The notes beneath the pieces are model-generated. The model ran no database searches. It was not told where the DNA came from and saw only the letters and a program-made list of their open reading frames with translations. A program made the translations under genes and the position numbers. From an uncultured Oenococcus sp. (GTDB lineage Bacteria; Bacillota; Bacilli; Lactobacillales; Lactobacillaceae): DNA of 64,000 bases. Below, one piece after another: positions 44,163 through 53,640 of the stretch. The stretch spans positions 62,001-126,000 of the forward strand of contig CAKQDH010000001.1 in assembly GCA_934229385.1 (NCBI GenBank), read 5' to 3'. The first letter of the stretch is position 1, and each line of letters starts with the position of its first letter.

Positions 44163-45878
44163 ATGTTAAAAAATAAAACAAAAACAAATTCTTTTAATAC
44201 ACATGTGAATATTAAAAATAATGAAGTAGCTGTTATGGCTCTTGGTGGTCTTGGTGAAATAGGAAAAAACACATATGCAATTCAATATCAAGATGAAATT
44301 ATTGTTATCGATGCTGGTGTAATGTTCCCTGAGGACAACCAGTTGGGAATTGATTATGTTATTCCAGATTATAATTATTTAGAAAAAAATATAAAAAAAA
44401 TTAAGGCTCTTGTAATTACTCACGGTCATGAAGATCATATTGGTGCAATTTCTTTTTTTCTTAAAAAAATTAACGTACCTGTATACGCTCCCCCTTTTGC
44501 AATGGAATTGATTAAGGGCAAATTAGAAGAAAAAAACATGTTAAAAAAGGCTGATTTACACAAAATTAATGAGAATAGTCATCTTAATTTTGGTAAACTT
44601 TCAATAGAATTCTTTCAAACCACTCATTCTATTCCGGATACCGTTGGCATAGTTATCCACACGCCTTTAGGAGCTATTGTAGAAACAGGAGACTTTAAAT
44701 TTGATTTTACGCCCTTTACAAAACAATTTCCCGATATACAAAAAATGGCAAAAATAGGCCGCGAAGGAGTTCTAATTTTAATGTCTGATTCAACTAACGT
44801 AGAACGCCCATTATTTAGCAAGTCAGAATCTTTAGTAAAACAATCGGTAGATAAACTTTTCAGCCGAATAAATAAGGGAAGAATTATCTTTGCTACATTC
44901 GCATCAAATTTTGGTCGTGTAGAAATGGCTATGCAAGCAGCAGTTAGAAATGGTAGGAAAATCGCAGTTTTTGGGAGGTCAATGGAAAATACCCTTGAAA
45001 ATGGACGTAAATTAGGCTATTTAAAAATACCGGAAGAATATTTATTAGAGCCTAATGAATTAAAAGATACCCCAGCGGATAAAACTTTAATTCTTTGTAC
45101 CGGCTCCCAAGGGGAATCTATGGCGGCCCTTGCTAGAATAGCTAACGGTACCCATAAGCAAGTTCATCTTCAACCAGGAGATACCGTAATTTTTTCTTCA
45201 AATCCAATTCCGGGAAATAGCGTTTCTGTAAATAAAGTAATAAATGAATTAGAAGAAGGAGGAGCTAAAGTAATTCATGGCTTACGGTATAATATTCATG
45301 CTTCGGGACACGGAAGCAAATTAGAAAATAGATTAATGTTAGAGCTAATGAAGCCCAAATTCTTTATGCCAATTCATGGAGAATATAGAATGCTTAAGAT
45401 CCATGAAGCTATTGCCGAATCGGTAGGTGTTCCCAAAAACCATATTTTTGTAATGGACAATGGAGATGTTTTAGCTTCAGATGGTAAAAACGCCCATCCG
45501 GCTGGTCATTTTCATGCTGAAGATACCTATGTTGACGGGGGTGGAATTGGTGATACCGGAAATGCTGTTGTGCATGAAAGAGTAAGGCTATCAGAAAATG
45601 GGCTTGTAATTATAACAGCTACTATAAATATTAAAAATAAACAAATTTTATCAGGCCCCGATTTGCTTAGTCGCGGATTTGTTTATATGCGAGAATCCAG
45701 TGATTTAATAAATAAAGGGCGTCGAATAGCTTTTACAACTATTAGAGAAGCTATGATGAAAAAAAATGTTAGTGAAAGAAATATTAAAAGACAAATAGTA
45801 AACGAAATGGGCCATTTTCTTTACCAAAAAACTGGACGAAAACCAATGATTGTCCCAGTATTAATAAAAGTAAATTAA
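44163..45878 (+). CDS. rnj: Ribonuclease J
   Basis: Metallo-beta-lactamase/beta-CASP ribonuclease with 5'-3' exonuclease and endonuclease activity, central to mRNA turnover. The zinc motif HGHEDH occupies residues 87-92 (ITHGHEDHIGA). Further motifs are TTHSIPDTVGI, ETGDFKFD, SDSTNVERP, FGRSMENTLENGRKLGYL, CTGSQGESMAALARI and HASGHGSKLENRLML with PIHGEYRML. The intact metal site is more like J1 than the degenerate J2 type, but the paralog cannot be fixed from one copy. GGAAG lies nine bases before the ATG. The 571 residues are full length. Confidence 0.94.
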   Translation: MLKNKTKTNSFNTHVNIKNNEVAVMALGGLGEIGKNTYAIQYQDEIIVIDAGVMFPEDNQLGIDYVIPDYNYLEKNIKKIKALVITHGHEDHIGAISFFLKKINVPVYAPPFAMELIKGKLEEKNMLKKADLHKINENSHLNFGKLSIEFFQTTHSIPDTVGIVIHTPLGAIVETGDFKFDFTPFTKQFPDIQKMAKIGREGVLILMSDSTNVERPLFSKSESLVKQSVDKLFSRINKGRIIFATFASNFGRVEMAMQAAVRNGRKIAVFGRSMENTLENGRKLGYLKIPEEYLLEPNELKDTPADKTLILCTGSQGESMAALARIANGTHKQVHLQPGDTVIFSSNPIPGNSVSVNKVINELEEGGAKVIHGLRYNIHASGHGSKLENRLMLELMKPKFFMPIHGEYRMLKIHEAIAESVGVPKNHIFVMDNGDVLASDGKNAHPAGHFHAEDTYVDGGGIGDTGNAVVHERVRLSENGLVIITATINIKNKQILSGPDLLSRGFVYMRESSDLINKGRRIAFTTIREAMMKKNVSERNIKRQIVNEMGHFLYQKTGRKPMIVPVLIKVN

Positions 45879-45896
45879 AATAAATTAACTAAATAT

Positions 45897-45936
45897 AAAT
45901 AGGGCAATATTTAAGAATTAAAATATTGCCCTATTT
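45897..45936. terminator. Bidirectional intrinsic terminator
   Basis: Perfect 16-base arms AAATAGGGCAATATTT and AAATATTGCCCTATTT enclose an eight-base loop between convergent RNase J and the DraG-fold gene. The right arm covers the stop codon of the minus-strand gene. Confidence 0.9.
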
Positions 45937-46899
45937 TAATGACTTCAAACGAAATTTATTAGATTTGTTAGCTAAAGTTAAACTATTATTAACTACTGGA
46001 TTTTCATCTATTTTATTAATCATCTTTTCGTTAATATTATCCCGATTTATTAAAGAATATATAGCATAGATAACGGAAATAAGAGTTTGTCTTTGCTTTG
46101 GAAAAGATTTAATTGCGATTTTCAAAGCTTCTAAAAGATTATTGGAGGAAGATAAAACCCAATAAATATTTTCTAAAGTATGAATTACGCTTCCGTCCTG
46201 TACTAATTCATTTAATTTTATAGAAGAAATATCAGGCATGTTTAATCGAGAAAAATTAGAAAGTTCAGTTTGAAAAATAGTTCTTCGAAAATAATATTCG
46301 TAAGTAATAGCAACTGAATTTTCTAATGCTTGATGAAGCTGTTCTTTAGAAATAATTTGAGAAATTAAGAAAGAAATCATGGAAGCACTCATTATTGCCA
46401 AAGGATAATCATGAGTTAGAGACACAACACTTTGAATATCATCCATTGATTCCTCATTATTAATAAAGCCTGTACCAAATCGAGAAAATTCATAAACCGC
46501 AACGGGTAATATACGAGCTAAAACATTTTCATCATTTTTAACATTTTCTTTTACGCCAATTAAATTAAATTCATGATTTGACTCAAAATTTATAATAGCT
46601 TGTATCTCAGTACTAAAACGATTAGACTGTTTGATTTTATTCATTGAATAAAAATCTCTAACCCACCAATCAGCAAATCGATGCATGATATTAACTCTTG
46701 AAAAATTAGTTGATATTGAATCCGTAATCGCTAAAGATAATCCTGTTGTAGGGGTCCACGAAAATTTAAAACTCGGTTTATTTAAAAAAGAAGAAGATTT
46801 TAAAATTTTAAGAGCAGTTTCTTCATTAAGATTTCCAAGAGCATCTCCTATAGCTAAACCATATAAAAGTTTCCCAATTACTGATAATTTTTTTTTCAT
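45931..46899 (-). CDS. ADP-ribosylglycohydrolase-fold protein, probably inactive
   Basis: A 322-residue protein with the layout of the DraG/ADP-ribosylglycohydrolase family: LLYGLAIGDALGNLNEE near the N-terminus, NDENVLARILPVAVYEF in the middle, and SLTHDYPLAIMSASMISFLIS after it. The metal-binding TDDT motif reads TPTT (residues 49-52), and no acidic cluster of the GDTDT type is visible near the C-terminus, so metal-dependent hydrolysis of ADP-ribosyl groups looks unlikely. It overlaps the upstream class B PBP gene by four bases (ATGA), suggesting coupling to cell-wall synthesis. A role as a binding or regulatory protein is a guess. Confidence 0.7.
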   Translation of the reverse strand: MKKKLSVIGKLLYGLAIGDALGNLNEETALKILKSSSFLNKPSFKFSWTPTTGLSLAITDSISTNFSRVNIMHRFADWWVRDFYSMNKIKQSNRFSTEIQAIINFESNHEFNLIGVKENVKNDENVLARILPVAVYEFSRFGTGFINNEESMDDIQSVVSLTHDYPLAIMSASMISFLISQIISKEQLHQALENSVAITYEYYFRRTIFQTELSNFSRLNMPDISSIKLNELVQDGSVIHTLENIYWVLSSSNNLLEALKIAIKSFPKQRQTLISVIYAIYSLINRDNINEKMINKIDENPVVNNSLTLANKSNKFRLKSLK

Positions 46900-48920
46900 T
46901 TTGCTTTAACATCTTTCCAGTAATCGTTATAGATATCTGCTGCCCCTTTCTCTACATTCCCATAGGAACCAACTTTATCGTTGATATAACCAATAGCTAA
47001 AGCTATGGGGGCATCGGATCGAGGAGAATACATAACTAATGTATCATTTTGGGTTGCTGTTCCATTTTCAAATCCTTGAGCAGTACCAGTCTTGGCGTAT
47101 ACTTTAGGGTCTAATTTATGCATAGTAGGCCCTCCTGTATTAGTTGCACTACTTCCATTTGCCACATCATACATACCTTTTTTAATAGCCTGCCATCCAC
47201 CGTTAGTTAAGTTAACCCTACCTTGGACGACCGGATTATTAGAATTAACCATTTTAGGCTTGTTACCGTTACCCGTAGAACCAAGTATCGAATTAACAAT
47301 CCGTGGTTTAACTAAGTACCCTCCATTTGCAAAAACACTAACATAACGAGCCATTTGAATAAGAGAATAAGTATCATACTGGCCAAAAGCATCATAAACC
47401 CACGAAGTTTTATGCGATCCAGTAATAGAGCCTTGATTCCCTGCAGTTTCGTCTGGTAAATCTACACCAGTTTTACGTCCCAAACCAAATTGAGCAAAAC
47501 CGTTTCTCATTTTATCCCAGATTCCTGGATTTTCCGATAAATTCATACCGGAATAATACGGTGTTCCATTTATTTTTAATGCTAACTGAACCATATAAGT
47601 GTTAGAAGAATTTTCAAGGGCCGAATCCACATTAAGAGGAATGGATCTCCCTGTAGGATTAAAATCGGACGTAATTGATGAACTACCAGCAAAATTAATT
47701 TTTTGATCATTTTGTTCAGAATTTTCTGGGGTAATGGCACCATGCTGGAAACCATTAGCTACCATAGCTGGTTTTATCGCCGATCCCATAATCATTGGAT
47801 CTTGAATTGGAGCTAGATCATTTCGAGTTAACTTTCCTGTTTTATTGTCTCTATCCCATCCAGATATAGAGTATATTGCCCCAGTATTATAATTCATGGC
47901 TACAGCATATCCACCAGTAGATAAGCCACCTTGAATATACTTTTTAACATCATTTGAAGTATCTTTTTCAAACTTAGAATTAATTGTTAATCTTAAATTA
48001 TTACCTGTTTGCCCAGGTTGGATAACTTTTTTTCCCACAATTTTATTATTAGAATTAGTAGTATATGAAGTTTTTTTATTTATACCTCTTAGAATATTTT
48101 CATATTGCTTTTCAATCCCCGAAGTTCCAACCGTAGCATCTCTAGAATATCCTTCATGAAGATAATTACTTAAACCAGTACTAGGAAGGCCTGTGCCAGT
48201 AGATGAAAGAGACCCTAATAAAGAATTAAAATCTTTTCCTTGCGGAAAATCACGTTTCCATCCTTGATCAATCCTAATCCCTGGAAATTCCTTTAATCTG
48301 GCCGCAATTGCAGAAACTTCTCCTTCACTAACATTATTAGTTTTTATAATTCCGTTTGAAAGAGTAGAAGTCCCGGCCATTTTAGTATAAATAGCAGCTT
48401 TATTTTTATCTTGTTGTGGCAGACTAAAATGGTTAGTTTTAAGATAATTAACTTCTTTTTTATAAGAACTACTATGGGCTTTTTTTGAAACCGATCGATT
48501 ATTCTTTTTATTTGCTAAATAATAATCAATTTGTTGGCGAGAAGTTAAACTAGATGTATCTAAAAATAAGTAATTTGATAGCTTATTAGCAGTTCGATGA
48601 ATTTTATAATTCGACATATTTAATGGCCTCAAAAAACTTACCGAAGGCATAAAAGTATTACCCACTAAAAGTTTACCTCGAGAATCATAAATAGAACCAC
48701 GGGGCTTAACGGTACTTTCTGTAGTCTTATTTGTTTGGTTAATTAATGCAGAATATTTATTACCAGAAACTATTGTCAAAATAGAAAGCCTAATAACTAA
48801 AGCAAAAAGCAAAACTGCAGCAATCCCTAATAAAATATTTAAACGAGAAGAAATGACAGATTTATTATTAATATTATTTTCTTTAATTTTAATTTTTTTT
48901 GGTTTTAATTTTTTAAACAC
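46896..48920 (-). CDS. Class B penicillin-binding protein (PBP2b-like)
   Basis: A 674-residue peptidoglycan transpeptidase. One membrane helix (about residues 30-50) follows a basic cytoplasmic tail. The dimerisation domain starts at VKPRGSIYDSRGKLLVG. The transpeptidase motifs are SAIK near residue 377, SSN near 435 and KTGTAQ near 609. There is no PASTA domain, which separates it from the septal PBP2x at 13-15 kb. PBP2b-type enzymes usually serve lateral or peripheral wall growth. The downstream DraG-fold gene overlaps its stop codon. The Shine-Dalgarno is not strong. Confidence 0.9.
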   Translation of the reverse strand: MFKKLKPKKIKIKENNINNKSVISSRLNILLGIAAVLLFALVIRLSILTIVSGNKYSALINQTNKTTESTVKPRGSIYDSRGKLLVGNTFMPSVSFLRPLNMSNYKIHRTANKLSNYLFLDTSSLTSRQQIDYYLANKKNNRSVSKKAHSSSYKKEVNYLKTNHFSLPQQDKNKAAIYTKMAGTSTLSNGIIKTNNVSEGEVSAIAARLKEFPGIRIDQGWKRDFPQGKDFNSLLGSLSSTGTGLPSTGLSNYLHEGYSRDATVGTSGIEKQYENILRGINKKTSYTTNSNNKIVGKKVIQPGQTGNNLRLTINSKFEKDTSNDVKKYIQGGLSTGGYAVAMNYNTGAIYSISGWDRDNKTGKLTRNDLAPIQDPMIMGSAIKPAMVANGFQHGAITPENSEQNDQKINFAGSSSITSDFNPTGRSIPLNVDSALENSSNTYMVQLALKINGTPYYSGMNLSENPGIWDKMRNGFAQFGLGRKTGVDLPDETAGNQGSITGSHKTSWVYDAFGQYDTYSLIQMARYVSVFANGGYLVKPRIVNSILGSTGNGNKPKMVNSNNPVVQGRVNLTNGGWQAIKKGMYDVANGSSATNTGGPTMHKLDPKVYAKTGTAQGFENGTATQNDTLVMYSPRSDAPIALAIGYINDKVGSYGNVEKGAADIYNDYWKDVKAK

Positions 48921-49223
48921 TTTTAATAATTATAATAAATTTAAATTTAAATAATTCCTAATTAAAATAATCATTTTATTTTTATTACCTAAAGTTATAC
49001 AAAAAACTTTAAGCTCTAAAAATATTAAACTTAGTTTATATTAACAAATAATTTTGGGTACCTGAACATTTACCAAGAGCAGACTTTAACTCAGATTTAA
49101 TTTTAACATGTTATATAATTTTTTTAGCTACTAAATAACAATTAATTTACTATCGGTTAATTCTAAGAATAAATTTATAACTATTCTTACTTAAAAATCC
49201 TGGTAAAATATTTTAGATAATAA
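48921..49223. other. Intergenic region between divergent PBP and YfhO genes
   Basis: 303 bases without a convincing gene. Most is very AT-rich, but 49054-49100 is a less AT-rich island with a short imperfect hairpin (TTGGGTACC and TTTACCAA). A TGG-TAAAAT extended -10 lies at 49201-49209, 14 bases before the plus-strand gene. Confidence 0.6.
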
Positions 49224-51845
49224 ATGAAAAAAAAATTTATAAAAACAATTTTCAATCAGTACCTACTAAGTTTTTTAATACCAGCCATTGTTGTATTATT
49301 TTACTACATATTTAGGCATTTTTATCCCTTTGGAAATAGTTCTATCTTAACTGTTGACTTAGGTCAGCAATATATTGACATGTTTGCAGGTTTTAGAAAT
49401 ACGATTCTCCATCACCCAGAACAAATTTTCTATAGTTTTTCAAAAAATTTTGGGGGAGAAATGTTTTCTGAGTGGTTCTATTATATTTCAAGTCCCTTAA
49501 ATTTTATTTTTTTATTTTTTAAACAAAAATATCTTACGGTGGGTATTTTATTTCTAACCGTGCTTAGATTTGGCTTAGCTGGTTTATCAATGCAATTTTT
49601 TTTAATAAAAAAATTTTTGTTAAAAAAAAATTTTGCTTTAATCTTTTCTATTTCATACGCTATATCAGGATGGATGGTAGGCAACCAAGTAAATTTATTA
49701 TGGCAAGATCAAATAATTTTACTTCCTCTATTAGCTTTAGTATCCATAAACGCAGTTAAACAAAACCGTTTTTTACCGCTAATTTTATTATTTGCGTTTT
49801 CAATTATAGATAATTTTTATATTGCTTATATGATCGGATTATTTTTACCATTTTTTTGTTTATGGGAAATTAGCCGTTTAAACGAAAATAAAAAAATTAA
49901 AATAACAAAATTTACAAAATTTATCGGTTCAATGTTTGTTTCAGTTTTTTTATCATCTATAATTTTAATTCCGATAATTTTTCAATTAGCCCAAGGAAAA
50001 GGTCAGGATATTTTAAGTCAAATAAATTGGGGCTTTGCAAAAAAGAGTTATTTAACCATTTTAAAATTGTTACCTGGATCCTTTGACTTTGACCAAATGA
50101 AAAATGGACAGGCAAATATCTTTGTTCCTTTTATTAATATTTTGGGCACGATAATTTACTTTTTCAACAAAAAAGAAAAAATATTAACCAAAACAATAGC
50201 TTTATTTCTAATCATATTTTATTTATTAAGTTTCGTTTGGCAGCCTTTAAATATATTTTTGCACATGATGCAATACCCTGCTTGGTATCCTTATCGATAT
50301 AGTTTTATTTTCTGTTTTATAATTATTTATTTAGCAGCTCTTGGCATTAGAGATGAAAAAATAATTAATTGGAAGTCAGTTATCATTTCCTTTTTAATTG
50401 TCATATTAATATCATCTTTTTCATTTACAATTTATAAATCAGCAAAAAGTAATAATATTTCTCCCTCCCAAATTATTCTCTTTTTTATAATTTCATCCTT
50501 AACTATAATTATTTATTTATACCAAAAAAAAATATCTCCTAATAAATGGTTAATTACTTTAATTTTAATAACCTTAATAAGTAGTGCCAGCAATTTATAT
50601 ATATCAACCAATAATTTTAGTTATTTGACTCAAGGCGAATACCAAAGAACAATAAATGCTTTACAAAAAGCAACAAATTTCTTGCCAAAAAAAGGTTTCT
50701 ACCGAGTTGGTCAAACATTTTCTCGAACACGTGGGGACCCCTATTCAATTGGATATAATGGTGGGATGCATTTTTCGTCAACCGTAGATAAATTAACCCC
50801 AGAGTTATTCGGAGCTTTCGGACAAACAGCCAGTGATTATTACACTTCTTATTCACACGGAACCATTTTAAGTGATGCCCTTTTTTCAATGAAATATTTT
50901 ATTGCTCCAAATCCAAAAAGTTCTAGATATCTTTCGGGATCTCCAAAAAAAATGGGGAGTGCTTATAGACCTGATTTAAGTAATTATCAGCTAAAAAACA
51001 AAAATCGCTCTACTTATACTTATGAAAATAAAAACGTTTTACCAATTGCGTTCCTAGCAAATAAAAATGTATCGACTAACAAGATTTTATTAGGTAACCC
51101 TCTATTAACTACTAATAATTTATGGCACGGAATTAATGGTCATAATACTTTATTAAAAACAGGACAAACATTATTTTTTAGAACAAAAAATTTAAAAAAG
51201 ATGAACAAATTATATGGATACGCTCAAAAAATAAATAAGCAGGAAGACGGAATCATATCAATGAACATTCGTCCAAAAAATAATGATTCTTATTATATAA
51301 CTATTCCAAACACCTTCAATATAAATAACATTTGGATTTCAATTAACGGAAAAGAGATTCCACAATCAGCTGAACAAAGAGATGTTGTACCTTTAAATGT
51401 AGCAAATAATGATAAAAATAAAAATATAAATGTCTCTTTCCATATCAAAAAAAATAATATTTTCTTAAATAATTTTCAGCTTTATTCAATGAACTACAAA
51501 AAACTAAAAAAAGAGGTTTCGAAAATAAAACAAAAAAGTTTAAAACATATTTCTTTTTCACAAACCAAAATAACAGGAATTATAAACAATACAAATAAGA
51601 ATAATGTTTTAATGACAACCATTCCTAAAGCAAAAGGCTGGCATGCTTATATCAATGGAAAAGAGAGAAATCCCATAACTATAGACAAATATTTTTTGGG
51701 TTTTAAACTAAAAAAAGGAAAACAAAAAGTAACTATATCTTATCGAGAACCATATTTTAGATTATCTTTAATTATTAGTTTATCTACATTAATAATAGTT
51801 TTATTAGTTAATTCATATAATCATAAGACAATTAAAAAAGCTTGA
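49224..51845 (+). CDS. yfhO: YfhO family membrane protein
   Basis: An 873-residue protein with about twelve membrane helices in residues 1-460 and 835-860, and a large extracytoplasmic part (about 470-835). The N-terminal SSILTVDLGQQYIDMFAGFRN and WFYYISSPLNFIF, the SYAISGWMVGNQVNLLWQDQIILLP block and the YPAWYPYRYSF segment are characteristic of the YfhO family (PF09586). The fold is GT-C-like, and Bacillus YfhO has been linked to glycosylation of lipoteichoic acid. Substrate is unknown. No Shine-Dalgarno site precedes the ATG, and the predicted leader is very short. Confidence 0.9.
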   Translation: MKKKFIKTIFNQYLLSFLIPAIVVLFYYIFRHFYPFGNSSILTVDLGQQYIDMFAGFRNTILHHPEQIFYSFSKNFGGEMFSEWFYYISSPLNFIFLFFKQKYLTVGILFLTVLRFGLAGLSMQFFLIKKFLLKKNFALIFSISYAISGWMVGNQVNLLWQDQIILLPLLALVSINAVKQNRFLPLILLFAFSIIDNFYIAYMIGLFLPFFCLWEISRLNENKKIKITKFTKFIGSMFVSVFLSSIILIPIIFQLAQGKGQDILSQINWGFAKKSYLTILKLLPGSFDFDQMKNGQANIFVPFINILGTIIYFFNKKEKILTKTIALFLIIFYLLSFVWQPLNIFLHMMQYPAWYPYRYSFIFCFIIIYLAALGIRDEKIINWKSVIISFLIVILISSFSFTIYKSAKSNNISPSQIILFFIISSLTIIIYLYQKKISPNKWLITLILITLISSASNLYISTNNFSYLTQGEYQRTINALQKATNFLPKKGFYRVGQTFSRTRGDPYSIGYNGGMHFSSTVDKLTPELFGAFGQTASDYYTSYSHGTILSDALFSMKYFIAPNPKSSRYLSGSPKKMGSAYRPDLSNYQLKNKNRSTYTYENKNVLPIAFLANKNVSTNKILLGNPLLTTNNLWHGINGHNTLLKTGQTLFFRTKNLKKMNKLYGYAQKINKQEDGIISMNIRPKNNDSYYITIPNTFNINNIWISINGKEIPQSAEQRDVVPLNVANNDKNKNINVSFHIKKNNIFLNNFQLYSMNYKKLKKEVSKIKQKSLKHISFSQTKITGIINNTNKNNVLMTTIPKAKGWHAYINGKERNPITIDKYFLGFKLKKGKQKVTISYREPYFRLSLIISLSTLIIVLLVNSYNHKTIKKA

Positions 51846-51858
51846 TAAAACTAAAATC

Positions 51859-51886
51859 TTGACAGACCATAAAAAAATGTTATGCT
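51859..51886 (+). promoter_or_regulatory. Promoter of greA
   Basis: A consensus TTGACA -35 box (51859-51864) and TATGCT -10 box (51881-51886) are separated by 16 bases, with TGT directly before the -10 giving an extended form. The leader is about 75 bases. Confidence 0.75.
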
Positions 51887-51966
51887 ATTCTAGATTTTTG
51901 CTAAAAAAGTCATTTTTTTTAGTGATTATAATTTATATTTTTAAAAATTAAGTAAGAAGGAAACCA

Positions 51967-52452
51967 ATGAACAAAGAAAAAAGTTTTCCAATGACCGCTG
52001 AAGGTTTGGAAAAATTGAAAAAGGAACTTAATGATTTAATTAATAACCAACGCCCTAATATTACTGATAAAATTCAAAAGGCTCGTTCTTTTGGTGATCT
52101 ATCGGAAAACTCAGAATACCAGTCAGCTAAAGATGAACAAGCTTTTGTTGAAGGACGAATAAAACAATTACAACATATGACCCAATTTGCTAAAGTAGTG
52201 GATTCTTCATCAGTTTCAAAAAACGTTATAACAATTGGAAAAAAAGTAACCTTTAAAGAACTTCCTGATGGAGAAAAAGAAAGTTACAAAATTGTAGGTT
52301 CAGCTGAATCTGATCCTTCTTCTGGAAAAATATCTAATGATTCTCCAATTGGAAAAAGTCTATTAGATCATAAAACTAATGATACAGTAGAAATACCTTT
52401 ACCAAATAAACAAAAAATTACTGTAAAAATTTTACATGTGGAAAAGACATAA
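51967..52452 (+). CDS. greA: Transcription elongation factor GreA
   Basis: Stimulates cleavage of backtracked RNA by RNA polymerase. The N-terminal coiled-coil domain has MTAEGLEKLKKELNDLIN and the tip region ARSFGDLSENSEYQSAKDEQ with the acidic tip residues. The C-terminal FKBP-like domain has DPSSGKISNDSPIGKSLLDHK. At 161 residues it is standard length. GAAGGAA lies close before the ATG, and it has its own promoter and terminator. Confidence 0.96.
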   Translation: MNKEKSFPMTAEGLEKLKKELNDLINNQRPNITDKIQKARSFGDLSENSEYQSAKDEQAFVEGRIKQLQHMTQFAKVVDSSSVSKNVITIGKKVTFKELPDGEKESYKIVGSAESDPSSGKISNDSPIGKSLLDHKTNDTVEIPLPNKQKITVKILHVEKT

Positions 52453-52499
52453 ATATAAGGATAGCAAGGATAGGCAAAAATAGCTTTTAGCATTTAACT

Positions 52500-52530
52500 A
52501 AAAAAAGAAGCTTAAAAGGCTTCTTTTTTA
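52500..52530 (+). terminator. Intrinsic terminator of greA
   Basis: GAAGC (52507-52511) pairs with GCTTC (52519-52523), extended by the flanking A and T runs, and ends in TTTTTT. The symmetrical A/T flanks could let it serve the convergent cell-wall hydrolase gene too. Confidence 0.85.
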
Positions 52531-52555
52531 GTTATGCTATTAAAATTTTATTTTA

Positions 52556-53407
52556 TTAATCATATTTATTAAGTTTATAAGCATTTATTATAGAAATTAA
52601 TTTACCAGCATAATTAGGATCGGTTGCATAGCCATCCTTTACCAAAGCATTAGCTTGCATTTTATAATTTTTAGCTGCTAAAACATCTTTAAATTGGGTA
52701 GAATTTAATTTTGTTCCCTTAAAGATAAATTCTGCATGAGCTTTCATCCCCTCTTTCCAACTTTTATAAACAGCGAAATTAGCTCTTTTAATTACAGTTT
52801 GATTATTAATATATTCACGGGTTTTTAAAGTTACGCTCTTTTGCCCTTTTTGGCTTTTAATACCATAATAATTATTATATTTTGACGCTAAAAGGCTACT
52901 GCCCCAATTTGATTCTAAAATCGTTTGCGCTAAATTTATTGATGGCAATATATGGTATTCTTTTTCTAATTTTTTTGCATAATTTATTCTTGTCTTAATA
53001 AAATATTTTCGATAATTTTGAACGTTAGGCCCTTTTTTTAAAATATTATAAATTTCAGGGATTGATTCTGATTTCCGTAAATAAAAAACGCCATATTTAA
53101 GTTGGCCATTACTAAATTGATTATTTTTGGCGTATTGTAAAAAATATTTATCTTTTTTTATTAAACCCGCTTTATATAATTCATGAGCAATTTTATTAAT
53201 AGAGGAATTATTTTCTATCTTAATTATTTTATAAGTTTTATCATCAGGATCCATAGACTGAAGAGAATTTTGATAACTTTCTTGATGAACTTTAACATTA
53301 ATAAATAGCAAAAAAACTATTATTAAAACTAATAAAAGAAATATTAATAATAGATTTTTATTTTTTATATTTATTTTTTGCAAATAAAATTTCACGTTTT
53401 TTATCAT
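52556..53407 (-). CDS. Membrane-anchored GH73 glucosaminidase with a YceG/MltG-like N-terminal domain
   Basis: A 283-residue protein of mixed architecture. Residues 18-37 form a membrane anchor. Residues about 58-128 resemble the LysM-like domain of MltG/YceG: KIIKIENNSSINKIAHELYK, then AGLIKKDKYFLQYA and GVFYLRKSESIPEIYNILKKG. Residues about 150-283 are a GH73 N-acetylglucosaminidase domain with catalytic Glu165 in LAQTILESNWGSS, YNNYYGIK, and WKEGMKAHAEFI. Such enzymes cut glycan strands in the wall. The MltG catalytic domain itself is missing. No Shine-Dalgarno site is obvious. Not in an operon with ackA, which lies 233 bases away. Confidence 0.8.
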   Translation of the reverse strand: MIKNVKFYLQKINIKNKNLLLIFLLLVLIIVFLLFINVKVHQESYQNSLQSMDPDDKTYKIIKIENNSSINKIAHELYKAGLIKKDKYFLQYAKNNQFSNGQLKYGVFYLRKSESIPEIYNILKKGPNVQNYRKYFIKTRINYAKKLEKEYHILPSINLAQTILESNWGSSLLASKYNNYYGIKSQKGQKSVTLKTREYINNQTVIKRANFAVYKSWKEGMKAHAEFIFKGTKLNSTQFKDVLAAKNYKMQANALVKDGYATDPNYAGKLISIINAYKLNKYD

Positions 53408-53640
53408 TTTTCATTTATAATTAATTGATAATTAGATAAGAAACCTAACTTCAGAAAATGTAGGAGATTTTTTATAACCTATTACTATTACTAATTATTT
53501 ATATTTTAAAAACAAAAAATTCCAGAAATTAAAAGGGAACAATTCTAATTAAAAATTTTTTAACCTTATCTATTAATAATTTGAAATTTATAATCCATTT
53601 ACAGATAACTAAAAACTATTCTAATTTTTAAATTAAAATT

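Noticed and set aside
49030..49110. Possible small peptide on the minus strand across the GC island
   Set aside because: The longest frame has no ATG, GTG or TTG start and is closed by stops on both sides.
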